A DNA stretch of 64,000 nucleotides from Rhodobium gokarnense (GTDB lineage: Bacteria; Pseudomonadota; Alphaproteobacteria; Rhizobiales; Rhodobiaceae), in NCBI RefSeq assembly GCF_025961475.1, contig NZ_JAOQNS010000011.1, forward strand, positions 124,001-188,000, written 5' to 3'. Positions 28,653-37,828 of this stretch are shown here, piece after piece. Position 1 is the first letter of the stretch. The number at the start of each line of letters is the position of its first letter. The notes beneath the pieces are model-generated. The model saw only the letters and a list, made by a program, of their open reading frames with translations. It was not told where the DNA came from and did no database searches. A program made the position numbers and the translations under genes.

Positions 28653-29525
28653 TCAGGCGAAGGCGTCGTCCAGCAGCCCCGCGAGGTAGTCGCCATAGGA
28701 GTTGTTGTAGGAGCGGGCAAGTGCCCGGACCTGGTCGTCGTTGATGTGGCCGAGGCGCCAGGAGATTTCTTCCGGGCAGGCGATCTTGAAGCCTTGACGC
28801 TCCTCGATGGTCTGGACGAAGTGGGCGGCCTGCAGGAGGCTGTCGACGGTGCCGGTGTCGAGCCATGCGGTACCGCGCTGCAGCTTGAAGACGCGAAGGT
28901 CGCCGCCTGTCAGATAGGCCTCGATGATGGACGTGATCTCAAGCTCGCCGCGGGGGGAGGGCTTCACCGTTTTGGCGATCTCCGTCACCCGGCTGTCGAA
29001 GAAGTAGAGGCCGGTGACGGCAAGGTTGCTCTTCGGCTTGTCGGGCTTTTCCTCGATGGAAAGCGCCCGCCCGTCCTCGGCCATTTCAACAATGCCGAAG
29101 GATTTCGGGTTGCGGACCGGATAGGCGAAGACCGCCGCGCCGTCCTCGATCCCGGCCGCCCGTTGCAGCAGTTCGGTGAAGCCGGCGCTGTAGAAGATGT
29201 TGTCGCCCAGCGCCAGCGCGCAGGCGGAGCCGGCGATGAAGTCGGCGCCGATGAGGAAGGCCTCGGCAAGGCCGCGCGGCTCGTCCTGTTCGGCATAGGA
29301 AAGGGAGATGCCCCAGTCCGAGCCGTCGCCTAGGAGGTCCTTGTAGAGCGGCAGGGCCTCGGGCGTGGAGATGATCAGGATTTCTTTGATCCCGGCGAGC
29401 ATCAGCGTCGACAGCGGATAGTAGATCATCGGCTTGTCGTAGATCGGTAGCAGCTGTTTGCTGACCGCCTTGGTGACCGGATGGAGGCGCGTGCCGCGGC
29501 CGCCGGCGAGGATGATGCCCTTCAT
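28653..29525 (-). CDS. rfbA: Glucose-1-phosphate thymidylyltransferase
   Basis: RfbA/RmlA, 290 residues, makes dTDP-glucose from dTTP and glucose-1-phosphate, the first step to dTDP-L-rhamnose. It shows [18 protein letters not shown] at the N-terminus, [28 protein letters not shown] and [14 protein letters not shown]. Length is as expected. It is the last gene of rfbC-rfbB-rfbD-rfbA, and its ATG overlaps the rfbD stop by four bases. Confidence 0.96.
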   Translation of the reverse strand: MKGIILAGGRGTRLHPVTKAVSKQLLPIYDKPMIYYPLSTLMLAGIKEILIISTPEALPLYKDLLGDGSDWGISLSYAEQDEPRGLAEAFLIGADFIAGSACALALGDNIFYSAGFTELLQRAAGIEDGAAVFAYPVRNPKSFGIVEMAEDGRALSIEEKPDKPKSNLAVTGLYFFDSRVTEIAKTVKPSPRGELEITSIIEAYLTGGDLRVFKLQRGTAWLDTGTVDSLLQAAHFVQTIEERQGFKIACPEEISWRLGHINDDQVRALARSYNNSYGDYLAGLLDDAFA

Positions 29526-30433
29526 GGTGTTTCCTGTTTTTCGTGTGTCGTGACGAGCCGTCCGACGCAGTCGCGCACGCCGACCCACCAGTCCGGCAGC
29601 GCGATGCCGAAGGTCGCTTTCAGCCTGCCGCAGTCGAGCCGCGAGTTGAGCGGCCGCTCCGCCGCCGTCGGGTAGTCGGATGTGGGGATCGGATCGGCCG
29701 CCGCCGTCGGCCCGCCGAGCGCGGCGGAGGCGGCGAAGGCTTTGTGCGCAAGTCCGCGCCAGGTCGTCTCGCCGGCATTGGCGGCATGGAAGACGCCCTG
29801 ATAACGCTGCTGCCAGCCGGTCTCCGCGATTCTTTCCGCGATGGTGAGGATGGCATCGGCGAGATCGAGCGCGTAGGTCGGCGAGCCCCGTTGGTCGTCG
29901 ACGATCTTCAGGCGATCGCGGGTCTCGGCAAGCGCCAGCATGGTTTTTACAAAATTCCGGCCGAACGGGCTGAAGACCCACGCCGTGCGCAGGATGACGT
30001 GACGGTCGGCGGCTTGGGCAACGGCTTCTTCGCCAGCAAGCTTGGAGCGGCCATAGACGCCGAGCGGGCAGGGCGGATCGGTCTCGACATAGGGCTCAGG
30101 CTTGGCGCCGTCATAGACATAGTCGGTGGAGATGTGGATCACGGGAACGCCGAGCTTGGCCGCCGCTGCCGCGACACGTCCGGCGCCGGCGTCATTGACG
30201 GCAAAGGCCGCGTCTTCCTCGTCTTCCGCCTTGTCGACGGCGGTGTAGGCCGCGGCATTGACGACGATGGTCGGCGCGAAGGCGATGGCCTCGTCGGGCA
30301 GGGCGTCCATCGTCGCGATGTCGACCTCAGGCCGGCCGATGCACATCGCCGGGATGTCCCGCGCCTCGGCACGCTCCGTTAGCGCGGTCGCGACCTGGCC
30401 GGACTTGCCGATGACGAGGACACGGGGGCCCAT
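29522..30433 (-). CDS. rfbD: dTDP-4-dehydrorhamnose reductase
   Basis: RfbD/RmlD, 303 residues, reduces dTDP-4-keto-L-rhamnose to dTDP-L-rhamnose with NADPH. Motifs are [13 protein letters not shown] (a GxxGQ variant of the Rossmann loop), [25 protein letters not shown] and catalytic YGRSK. The start at 30433 overlaps the rfbB stop (TGATG) and gives the normal N-terminus; an open extension of 28 codons upstream is inside rfbB and is not used. It overlaps rfbA by four bases at its other end. Confidence 0.94.
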   Translation of the reverse strand: MGPRVLVIGKSGQVATALTERAEARDIPAMCIGRPEVDIATMDALPDEAIAFAPTIVVNAAAYTAVDKAEDEEDAAFAVNDAGAGRVAAAAAKLGVPVIHISTDYVYDGAKPEPYVETDPPCPLGVYGRSKLAGEEAVAQAADRHVILRTAWVFSPFGRNFVKTMLALAETRDRLKIVDDQRGSPTYALDLADAILTIAERIAETGWQQRYQGVFHAANAGETTWRGLAHKAFAASAALGGPTAAADPIPTSDYPTAAERPLNSRLDCGRLKATFGIALPDWWVGVRDCVGRLVTTHEKQETP

Positions 30434-31485
30434 CAATCCCCGTCCTTCAACAGGCCCTTGCGGCTTGCCGCGTGGTGGCGCAGCGGCTCCCACCAGGCGG
30501 GGTGCTCCAGATACCACAGCACGGTCTTCTCAATCCCGCTCTCAAAATCCTCCATCGCCCGCCAGGCGAGCTCGGTCTCGATCTTGGTCGCATCGATCGC
30601 ATAGCGCCGGTCGTGGCCCGGCCGGTCCTTGACGAACTGGATCAGCTCGCGCCGCGAGGCGCCGGTCGGCTTGTGCTTGTCGAGGAGGTCGCAGATGGTC
30701 TCCACGACCTCAAGATTGGTGCGCTCGTTGCGGCCGCCCACATTGTACTTCTCGCCCGGTTTCCCCGTCTCCGCGATCAGCTTCAGCGCGCCCGCGTGAT
30801 CGTCGACGAACAGCCAGTCGCGCACGTTGGTGCCGTCGCCATAGACGGGGAGGGGAACGCCTTCGATCCCGTTGAGGATCATCAGCGGGATCAGCTTTTC
30901 CGGGAGCTGGTAGGGCCCGTAATTGTTCGAGCAGTTGGAGATGATCACCGGCAGGCCGTAGGTCCGGTGCCAGGCGATCGCCAGATGGTCGCTCGCGGCC
31001 TTCGACGCCGAATAGGGCGAACTCGGATCGTAGGCCGTCTTCTCGGTGAAGAAGCCCGTCGAGCCCAGCGAGCCATAGACCTCGTCGGTCGAGACATGGA
31101 CGAAGCGGAAGCTGTCGCGCGTGCTCGCCGGCGCGGTCTCATAGTAAGCCCGCGCGGCCTCCAGCAGCGTCATGGTGCCGACCACATTGGTGTCGATGAA
31201 GACGCCGGACCCGGTGATCGAGCGGTCCACATGGCTTTCCGCGGCAAGGTGGAGGACGATGTCGGGCTGCGCCTCCGCGAACACCGCGTCCATCGCCTCG
31301 CGGTCGCAGATGTCGGCCTTGACGAAGCTGTAATTGGCCCGGTCGGCGACCTTGGCCAGCGACGCGATGTTCGCCGCGTAGGTCAGCTTGTCGACGTTGA
31401 CGACAGTGTGGTGCCGCTCCGCAACGAGGAGCCGGCAGACCGCCGATCCGATGAAGCCGGCACCGCCGGTAACGAGGTAACGCAT
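30433..31485 (-). CDS. rfbB: dTDP-glucose 4,6-dehydratase
   Basis: RfbB/RmlB, 350 residues, converts dTDP-glucose to dTDP-4-keto-6-deoxyglucose using bound NAD. The N-terminus [52 protein letters not shown], catalytic [11 protein letters not shown] and [20 protein letters not shown] are all diagnostic. Length is normal. It lies 9 bp after rfbC and overlaps rfbD. Confidence 0.97.
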   Translation of the reverse strand: MRYLVTGGAGFIGSAVCRLLVAERHHTVVNVDKLTYAANIASLAKVADRANYSFVKADICDREAMDAVFAEAQPDIVLHLAAESHVDRSITGSGVFIDTNVVGTMTLLEAARAYYETAPASTRDSFRFVHVSTDEVYGSLGSTGFFTEKTAYDPSSPYSASKAASDHLAIAWHRTYGLPVIISNCSNNYGPYQLPEKLIPLMILNGIEGVPLPVYGDGTNVRDWLFVDDHAGALKLIAETGKPGEKYNVGGRNERTNLEVVETICDLLDKHKPTGASRRELIQFVKDRPGHDRRYAIDATKIETELAWRAMEDFESGIEKTVLWYLEHPAWWEPLRHHAASRKGLLKDGD

Positions 31486-31494
31486 GGATCGTCC

Positions 31495-32061
31495 TCAGGT
31501 GCCGTAGCTGAAAAAATCGGGAAGGTCGGCAAGCAGCGGATGGGCGCGGTCCTTGGCCGAAAGGATCGCCGCATCAACGTCCACCGGCCAGTTGATGCCG
31601 AGCGCCGGATCGTCGAACGCCAGCCCCTTGTCGCACTCCGGCGAATAGTAGTCGTCGACTTTGTAGAGGACCTCGGTGTTCTCAGCGAGCGTGCAGAAGC
31701 CGTGCGCGAACCCCGGCGGCACCCAGAGCTGGCGCCAGTTCTCTGCAGAGAGCTCGATGGCGTCGTGCCGGCCATAGGTCGGCGAGCCCTTGCGGATGTC
31801 GACGATGACGTCGAGGATCGCCCCGGCGACCACCCGCACCAGCTTGCCTTGCGCATGCGGCGGCACCTGGAAGTGCATCCCGCGGATGACGCCCTTCTCG
31901 CCCGACAGCGAATGGTTGTCCTGCACGAACGGCCCGGCAATGCCGATCTCGGCAAAGGCCCGCACGTTGAACACCTCGGAAAAGAACCCGCGCTGATCGC
32001 CATACTTCTTCGGCTCGATCAGGAGAGCACCGTCAAGGCTAAGCGGGGTCGCGGCGGGCAT
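31495..32061 (-). CDS. rfbC: dTDP-4-dehydrorhamnose 3,5-epimerase
   Basis: RfbC/RmlC, 188 residues, is a cupin epimerase that inverts C3 and C5 of the 4-keto sugar. Seen are DQRGFFSEVFN, VQDNHSLSGEKGVIRGMHFQ (with the catalytic His), VVDI-type central strands and the WVPPGFAHGFCTL motif. The start at 32061 is supported by GGAG six bases upstream; the frame is open for 23 more codons without support. It is the first gene of the dTDP-rhamnose operon and is transcribed divergently from ugd. Confidence 0.95.
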   Translation of the reverse strand: MPAATPLSLDGALLIEPKKYGDQRGFFSEVFNVRAFAEIGIAGPFVQDNHSLSGEKGVIRGMHFQVPPHAQGKLVRVVAGAILDVIVDIRKGSPTYGRHDAIELSAENWRQLWVPPGFAHGFCTLAENTEVLYKVDDYYSPECDKGLAFDDPALGINWPVDVDAAILSAKDRAHPLLADLPDFFSYGT

Positions 32062-32412
32062 AAGAACTCCGGGAGTGAGGGTCGGCGCGGTCGTTGCCCT
32101 CATGGGCGCGCGCCGCAAATGTCGCCGCAATCCCTACTGCGAAGGGTGCGCCGCGATCAAGTGCGCTGTTCCGGCTGCGTCTCGCCGCCCGCTGCCGGGT
32201 GTGGCCACGAACGCCGCGGTGCGGGTCGCAGAAAAGGTCGATCTTTCTGCAATGCGGCAAATGGCTTGTTAATCCCGTTTCGCATCTCCGGTTCAATTCG
32301 CCCGGCGAGAACTGTAAAAGCGGGGACTGTAAAACTCGCGTCAAATAAATCGGAAATTTTACCGAGTCTTTCGGCGCCCCCTCAGGGCGCATTCAAACAG
32401 ACGGCGGCTGTC
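32062..32412. other. Divergent intergenic region between rfbC and ugd
   Basis: No gene is visible. The ugd-proximal half is AT-richer than its surroundings and contains a direct repeat ACTGTAAAA at 32311-32319 and 32326-32334 (15-bp period). A small hairpin, GCGCCC-CCTCA-GGGCGC, lies at 32374-32390, 22 bases before the ugd start. Promoters for both directions must lie here, but I see no convincing sigma-70 hexamer pair. Confidence 0.5.
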
Positions 32413-33729
32413 ATGAAAATCACGATGATCGGAACCGGCTATGTCGGTCTCGTCTCCGGAGCCTGTTTCTCCGAATTCGGCTTCGACGTCACCTGTGTCG
32501 ACGTCGACGAGGCCAAGATCGCGCGGCTGGAAAAGGGCGAGATTCCCATCTACGAGCCCGGCCTCGACGACCTCGTCGCCCGCGGCGTTGCCGCCGGCCG
32601 GCTCGATTTCACCACCAATCTGGAAGATTCGGTCCAGAAGGCCGACGTCGTCTTCATCGCCGTCGGCACGCCGTCGCGGCGCGGCGACGGCGAGGCGGAT
32701 TTGCGCTATGTGCACGCCGCCGCCCGGCAGATCGCCAACGCCATGCGGCCGGGCACCGTCATCGCCATCAAGTCGACCGTCGTCGTCGGCACCTGCCGCG
32801 AGGTCCAGCGGATCGTCGCCGAGGAGCGCCCGGGCGTCGACTTTTCCATCGCCTCCAATCCGGAGTTCCTGCGCGAGGGCTCGGCCGTCGAGGACTTCAT
32901 GCGGCCCGACCGGGTGATCTGCGGCGTTGCCGACGAGCGCGGCGAGGAGACGATGCGCCGGCTCTACCGGCCGCTGAACCTGCGCGAGACGCCGATGGTC
33001 ATCACCACGCTGGAAAACGCGGAACTGGCCAAATACGCGGCCAATGCGTTCCTTGCCATGAAGGTCACCTTCATCAACGAGGTCGCCAATCTCTGCGAGG
33101 CCGTCGGCGGCGACGTCCAGGTGATCGCCTCGGCCATCGGCCTCGACAAGCGCATCGGCAACAAGTTCCTCCATGCCGGCCCCGGCTTCGGCGGTTCGTG
33201 CTTCCCCAAGGACACCCGCGCCTATGCCGCAACGGGCCGCAAATACGGCCGGCCGCAAAAGCTGATCGAGACCACGATCGACGTCAATGAGAGCCGCAAG
33301 GTCGACATGGCCGAGCGCATCCTCGCCGCCCTCGGGCCCGACCCGGCCGGCAAGACGGTCGCCGTCCTCGGCATCGCCTTCAAGCCGAACACCGACGACG
33401 TGCGCGAAGCGCCGAGCCTCGTCATCGTCCAGACCCTGGAAGGGGCGGGGGTGACCGTGCGCGCCCACGATCCGGAGGCGATGGGCCCGGCCAAGGAGCT
33501 GTTGCCGAACGTCACCTGGTGCGATGCGCCCTACGAGACGGCGGAAGGCGCCGACGCCCTCGTCATGCTGACGGAATGGAACGCGTTCCGCGCCCTCGAC
33601 CTGAAGCGCATGCGCGGCCTGATGCGCGGCGATGCCCTGGTCGACCTGCGCAACGTCTATCCGCCCGAGGATGCCAGGGACGCGGGCCTGCGCTACTTCC
33701 CGCTCGGCAAGGCCGCGCCCGCGGCCTGA
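32413..33729 (+). CDS. ugd: UDP-glucose 6-dehydrogenase
   Basis: Ugd, 438 residues, oxidises UDP-glucose to UDP-glucuronate, precursor of acidic polysaccharides and of UDP-galacturonate. It shows MKITMIGTGYVGLVSGACFS, the IKSTVVVGT strand, SNPEFLREGSA, catalytic Cys in GPGFGGSCFPKDTRA (about residue 262) and GIAFKPNTDDVREAPS. The start is ATG 32413; the upstream open frame continues antisense over the rfb genes and is not coding. It complements galU and the 4-epimerase in the same region. Confidence 0.96.
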   Translation: MKITMIGTGYVGLVSGACFSEFGFDVTCVDVDEAKIARLEKGEIPIYEPGLDDLVARGVAAGRLDFTTNLEDSVQKADVVFIAVGTPSRRGDGEADLRYVHAAARQIANAMRPGTVIAIKSTVVVGTCREVQRIVAEERPGVDFSIASNPEFLREGSAVEDFMRPDRVICGVADERGEETMRRLYRPLNLRETPMVITTLENAELAKYAANAFLAMKVTFINEVANLCEAVGGDVQVIASAIGLDKRIGNKFLHAGPGFGGSCFPKDTRAYAATGRKYGRPQKLIETTIDVNESRKVDMAERILAALGPDPAGKTVAVLGIAFKPNTDDVREAPSLVIVQTLEGAGVTVRAHDPEAMGPAKELLPNVTWCDAPYETAEGADALVMLTEWNAFRALDLKRMRGLMRGDALVDLRNVYPPEDARDAGLRYFPLGKAAPAA

Positions 33730-33904
33730 CGGGCGCCGGCTGGCGGGTCCTGGCCTCACCGGTCCGGGCCCCAGCGCCGCCCCTCGACGCCCGCGCTTCG
33801 GTTGCGCCGCGGCCGGCGCCGTGCCATATGCATGCCTTGACTTCGCCTGCCGTTGCCGGTAGGCGGACGTCTCTTTCCGAAAGGCCCTTCGGCCGGCCGG
33901 ATGG

Positions 33905-33980
33905 GAGCCCGTAGCTCAGCTGGTAGAGCAACTGACTTTTAATCAGTAGGTCCACGGTTCGAACCCGTGCGGGCTCACCA
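33905..33980 (+). tRNA. tRNA-Lys (anticodon UUU)
   Basis: A complete cloverleaf can be drawn over 76 bases. The acceptor stem is GAGCCCG (33905-33911) with CGGGCTC (33970-33976), and the D-arm lies within AGCTCAGCTGGTAGAGC. The anticodon stem ACTGA/TCAGT encloses loop CTTTTAA with anticodon TTT, and the T-arm has GGTTCGAACC. The 3' ACCA (discriminator A plus CCA) is encoded, and a short T-run follows as terminator. The 3' end of tRNA genes can serve as an integration site, but no integrase or duplicated end is seen in this window. Confidence 0.97.
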
Positions 33981-34332
33981 ATTTTTCCCGAAAAAGCAAT
34001 CCCAGCGTGAACCTCCTATGACGGGTAGTTTTCCCGAGGGATGTTGTGTCGCGCCCTTGCGTCCTGGTCCGCGGAGGTCTCCGGCTGCGTGATCCGCCGC
34101 GCAAATGCTCTCGTCCGGAGAGCCGATCGAAAGCCTTGAATAACAATACCCTAAAAGGGGTGACCGCCCTCGCGGTGACCGTCCGCTAGCGACTTTTTGC
34201 AATGCCTTGGTCGACGCCGCGTTCTTTGGCTGGTCAACCGTAGATTTTAAGGGGTTGGCGGTCCATTCCATCCGTCGGAGTGTATACAGAGAATCCCGAC
34301 ATCTGTTCTTACAACCCGGCGGAGACGGCACG
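33981..34332. other. Intergenic region between tRNA-Lys and the RTX gene
   Basis: No gene is convincing here; frames open across it have atypical composition. It is less GC-rich than its surroundings. Features noted are ATTTTT directly after the tRNA, a short inverted repeat ACCGC-CCTC-GCGGT near 34162-34178 with duplicated GGTGACC flanks, and a possible Shine-Dalgarno GGAG (34321-34324) for the RTX gene. No promoter hexamers are clear. Confidence 0.4.
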
Positions 34333-36933
34333 ATGGCAATCACAGGCACCAATGGCGCTGATACCCTCAACGGCACGGACAGCTCCGAAGTAATCTCAGG
34401 CCTCGGCGGCGGCGACAGGATCAATGCGAGAGGGGGCGCCGATACGGTTTCGGGCGGTGACGGACACGACACCATATTCGGAGGTGACGGTGCCGACAGC
34501 CTGAACGGTGGCAACGGCAGGGATTCCATCTATGGCGGCGATGGACACGATTTCATCAATGGTGGCACCGGGTCGGATTCCCTTTACGGAGGCGAAGGAA
34601 GGGACACGATCTGGGGCGGTGACCAAGGCGACTATATCGACGGCGGCGGTTGGGCCGACTCTCTCGTCGGTGGCCAAGGGAACGACACCATATATGGCGG
34701 TGATGGAGCCGACACACTCGCCGGTGGCGATCAGGATGACGAGCTGCACGGCGGCAACGGCAATGACCACGTGATCGGAGGGAACGGCAACGATTTCGTG
34801 GCCGGCGGAGAAGGCCACGACACGGTGACTGGAAGCACCGGCAATGACTCCGTCTACGGCAACAACGGCAACGACAACCTTCAGGGCGGCGATGGCAACG
34901 ACGTCGTGCTCGGCGGCGATGGCGACGATGTCGTCATCGGCAACGGGGACGATGACTACGTCCAAGGCAACGCCGGCAATGACACGGTGCGTGGCGACGA
35001 GGGCAATGACACGGTTCGGGGCGGCGACGGCGACGACGTCCTGGACGGCGGCACCGGCAACGATACGCTCTACGGCGACGGCGGCAACGACAGCATTTCG
35101 GGTGGCGACGGCGCCGATACGGTGGTCTTCACCGGCACCTGGGCCGATTACGACATAACGGTTAATCCGGACGGATCCTATACCATTTCGGATACCCGCG
35201 CCGGCTCGCCGGATGGGGTGGACACCGTTTACGGCGACGTTGAGACTTTTGCTTTCTCCGATGGCCAGGGCGGTGTGGTCAGGATCGCCTATGCCGATGT
35301 CCCGAACGATGCTCCGGCCGATATCGCGTGGGAGACCGGGGGCGGCACCATCGCCGAAGACGCCGCTGTCGGGGACATCGTCGGGACCGTTGCCGCGAGC
35401 GATGCCGATTCCGGTATTCCATCCGAGACCATCTCCTATGCGATCACGGCCGGCAATGAGGACGGGCTTTTCGAGATCGACGCCGCAACGGGGATCGTGA
35501 CGGTCGCAGCGGGGGCCTCCTTCGACTTCGAAACGACCCCGTCCTACGCCTTGACGGTCGCCGTCTCCGACGCGCACGGGGCGACATCGTCGCAAACGCT
35601 GACGATCGCCATCGGCGACGTCAACGAGGCCCCGGATTCGCTGGGAGTTTCGCCGACTTCCGTCGACGAGAACTCCGCGGCCGGCACGGTCGTCGGGACG
35701 GCGTCGGCGACAGACCCGGACGCTGGCGACAGCCTCACCTACAGCCTCGTCGACGATGCCGGAGGCGCCTTGGCGATCGATGCGACAACGGGCGAGATCA
35801 CCGTCGCCGATCCGTCGCTGCTCGACTACGAGGCCGAGAGCGCGCTCGACATCACCGTGCGCGCAACCGACAGCGCCGGGCTCTATCTGGACGCCGACCA
35901 GGTCATCACTCTCAACGACGTCAACGAAGCGCCGGAATCGCTGGAAGTCTCGCCGAATTCTGTCGACGAGAATTCCGCGGCCGGCACGGTTGTCGGGACG
36001 GCGTCGGCGACGGATCCGGACGCTGGCGACAGCCTGACCTACAGCCTCGTCGACGACGCCGGCGGCGCCTTTGCGATCGATGCGGCGACCGGCGAGATCA
36101 CCGTCGCCGATCGGTCCCTGCTCGACTACGAGACCAGGACGTCCCTCGACATCTTGGTGCGGGCGACCGACAGCGGCGGGCTCTACCAGGAGTCCACCGA
36201 GACAATCGCGATCAACGACGTCAACGAGGCGCCGGATTCCCTGACGGTGTCGCTTTCGACGATCGACGAGAACTCGGCCGCCGGCACCATCGTCGGAACC
36301 GTGTCGGCGACGGACCCGGATGCCGGCGACAGCCTGACCTACAGCCTCGTTGACGATGCCGGGGGCGCCTTCGCGATCGATGCCGCCACCGGCCTCATCA
36401 CCGTCGCCAACGCGCTGCTCCTCGACTACGAAACCGCGAGCGCGCTGAACATCACGGTGAGGGCGACCGACAGCGGCGGGCTCCATCTGCAGTCGCCCGC
36501 GGCGGTGACGTTGAGGGATGTCGTCGGCGAGTCGGTCACCGGTTCCGTCGGCGACGATTCCATTGCCGGCGGCGACGGCAACGACACGCTGGACGGCGCT
36601 GCCGGCAACGACACGCTCGTCGGCGGCAACGACGACGACGATCTCACCGGCGGAGCGGGCGACGACAATCTTGCCGGCTCACTCGGCTCGGACACCTTCG
36701 TCTATTCCGCCGCCGGCTTCGGGCACGACACCGTCACGGATTTCGTGGCGGGTGCCGGGACGGACGACGCCATCGAGTTCAGCACGGGTCTGTTCGCCGA
36801 TTTCAACGCCGTGCTCGCAGCCGCGAGCGACGACGGCACCGACACGACCATCACGCTGGACGTCGACAACACGATCGTCCTTCAGGATGTCGTGGTGAAC
36901 GATCTGAACCAGGACGACTTCCTGTTCGTGTAG
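34333..36933 (+). CDS. Large RTX / cadherin-repeat protein, probable type I secretion substrate
   Basis: An 866-residue acidic protein without signal peptide. Residues about 5-265 are many Gly-Asp-rich RTX nonapeptides (GGxGxDxxx), which fold as calcium-loaded beta-rolls. Residues about 326-431 form one cadherin-like domain. Residues 432-731 form three near-identical 100-residue cadherin domains, each ending in the DVNEAP-type linker with DEN, DPDAGD and LDYE calcium motifs. A second RTX block and a C-terminal tail rich in Asp and hydrophobic residues, ending FLFV, complete it, as in type I secretion substrates. It is probably a surface adhesin or matrix protein. No type I transporter is adjacent. 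The start at ATG 34333 has GGAG 8 bases upstream; the frame is open to 34207. Confidence 0.85.
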   Translation: MAITGTNGADTLNGTDSSEVISGLGGGDRINARGGADTVSGGDGHDTIFGGDGADSLNGGNGRDSIYGGDGHDFINGGTGSDSLYGGEGRDTIWGGDQGDYIDGGGWADSLVGGQGNDTIYGGDGADTLAGGDQDDELHGGNGNDHVIGGNGNDFVAGGEGHDTVTGSTGNDSVYGNNGNDNLQGGDGNDVVLGGDGDDVVIGNGDDDYVQGNAGNDTVRGDEGNDTVRGGDGDDVLDGGTGNDTLYGDGGNDSISGGDGADTVVFTGTWADYDITVNPDGSYTISDTRAGSPDGVDTVYGDVETFAFSDGQGGVVRIAYADVPNDAPADIAWETGGGTIAEDAAVGDIVGTVAASDADSGIPSETISYAITAGNEDGLFEIDAATGIVTVAAGASFDFETTPSYALTVAVSDAHGATSSQTLTIAIGDVNEAPDSLGVSPTSVDENSAAGTVVGTASATDPDAGDSLTYSLVDDAGGALAIDATTGEITVADPSLLDYEAESALDITVRATDSAGLYLDADQVITLNDVNEAPESLEVSPNSVDENSAAGTVVGTASATDPDAGDSLTYSLVDDAGGAFAIDAATGEITVADRSLLDYETRTSLDILVRATDSGGLYQESTETIAINDVNEAPDSLTVSLSTIDENSAAGTIVGTVSATDPDAGDSLTYSLVDDAGGAFAIDAATGLITVANALLLDYETASALNITVRATDSGGLHLQSPAAVTLRDVVGESVTGSVGDDSIAGGDGNDTLDGAAGNDTLVGGNDDDDLTGGAGDDNLAGSLGSDTFVYSAAGFGHDTVTDFVAGAGTDDAIEFSTGLFADFNAVLAAASDDGTDTTITLDVDNTIVLQDVVVNDLNQDDFLFV
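35626..36525 (+). repeat. Three tandem 300-bp direct repeats (cadherin units)
   Basis: Units at 35626-35925, 35926-36225 and 36226-36525 are each exactly 300 bp (100 codons) and in frame. Long blocks are nearly identical at DNA level between units, for example the segment encoding SATDPDAGDSLTYSLVDDAG, which points to recent duplication or gene conversion. Unequal recombination could change the copy number. Confidence 0.9.
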
Positions 36934-37082
36934 GGCAGGGAGTGCATCGCCCGAACGTCCGATGATCGATTGCCTGCCGGCGCCGAAGGTGCCGGCAGGC
37001 GCGGTTCCATTCGGCCGGCCGGCATCGCCGGTTCCACGGCGCCGAACGGGTGCGTTCCGTCCCGGCAGAAGGCGCATTGCCG

Positions 37083-37598
37083 TCAGTCGCGATCCGCCGC
37101 CTCAAGACCGCTCAAGAGTCGCCCGAGAAATGCATTGCCGGCCGACAGCTCGGCCTTGGTGAAGCCGGCCTGCGCCAGGCGCCTGTGATAGGCATCAAGC
37201 AGCACGGCAATGGCTTTTTCGACGAGCGCTTGTCCGGCGGCCGTCAGCCGGATCGGACGGCGCCGGCGGTCGTCATTAGCCGCGCAGGTCGGCCGCTCGA
37301 TCAGCCCGCGCGCCTCAAGCCCCTTCATCACCTTGGTCAGCCCCCCGGACGAGATCAGGACGGCCTCGTAGAGCTCCGACGGGATCATGTCGTGGGGCGC
37401 CGGGGCCGAGCGGAGCGCGGCCAGTACCTCGAATTCGGTGAAGCCGAGGCCATGTGGCGCGAGGGCCCTGCGCGCGCTTTCGTCGAGCAGGCGCGCCACG
37501 CGCTGGCACAGGACCACGCTGGCATGCTCGGCCGTCGCGGTCTCCGGCCAATGCGCTTCAAGCCGCCCGAACAGCAGGGCGGCGCTGCTCTTTTCCAT
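37083..37598 (-). CDS. MarR-family transcriptional regulator
   Basis: A 171-residue winged-helix regulator. The DNA-binding region lies around LYEAVLISSGGLTKVMKGLE and GLIERPTCAANDDRRRRPIR, the beta-wing with the Asp/Arg signature of MarR proteins. Such repressors usually respond to phenolics, quinones or oxidants. The start at 37598 has AAGGAGA six bases upstream. It is divergent from a flavin reductase gene, with two matching palindromes between them, so it probably represses both itself and that gene. Confidence 0.88.
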   Translation of the reverse strand: MEKSSAALLFGRLEAHWPETATAEHASVVLCQRVARLLDESARRALAPHGLGFTEFEVLAALRSAPAPHDMIPSELYEAVLISSGGLTKVMKGLEARGLIERPTCAANDDRRRRPIRLTAAGQALVEKAIAVLLDAYHRRLAQAGFTKAELSAGNAFLGRLLSGLEAADRD

Positions 37599-37633
37599 CC
37601 CGGTCTCCTTTCGCCGCACGGTATCGAACGGCA

Positions 37634-37682
37634 AAATATCTTGCAAGAAAGATATTTCGTCTATATGTCTTTCTGGAAAGAT
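37634..37682. promoter_or_regulatory. Two MarR-type operators in the marR / FMN-reductase intergenic region
   Basis: Site 1 is ATCTTGC-AA-GAAAGAT (37638-37653), inside the wider perfect dyad AAATATCTT-N6-AAGATATTT (37634-37657). Site 2 is GTCTTTC-TG-GAAAGAT (37667-37682). Both fit an ATCTTTC-NN-GAAAGAT consensus with one mismatch, and their centres are 29 bp apart, close to three helical turns. The two sites therefore face the same side of the DNA, as expected for cooperative repression. Confidence 0.7.
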
Positions 37683-37828
37683 AGCGGGTCGGCGTTTCGC
37701 CCGAGCGTCTTTGGTCGCACGATCTTGATCGGCGGCCCGAAAAGAGGGTGCCGCCCCGACACCTGATATCGCACAAGGGATGGCCGCGTCAGGTCGACGA
37801 CCGGCGGCGGCCGGGAAAGGAGTTCACC

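Noticed and set aside
30472-32412. In-frame 5' extension of ugd across the rfb genes
   Set aside because: The extension is antisense to rfbD, rfbB and rfbC, while the normal ugd N-terminus begins at ATG 32413.
33960-33980. 3' end of tRNA-Lys as an integration site for a genomic island
   Set aside because: No integrase, no second copy of the tRNA end and no change in gene style downstream are visible in the window.
34360-35130. Regularly spaced short repeats resembling a CRISPR or minisatellite array
   Set aside because: The period is 27 bp in a coding frame and encodes RTX nonapeptides; there are no unique spacers or cas genes.
34396-36486. Open frame of 696 codons opposite the RTX/cadherin gene
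   Set aside because: It mirrors the repetitive Gly-Asp coding of the real gene; the product is Val/Arg/Gly-rich shadow sequence with no start context.
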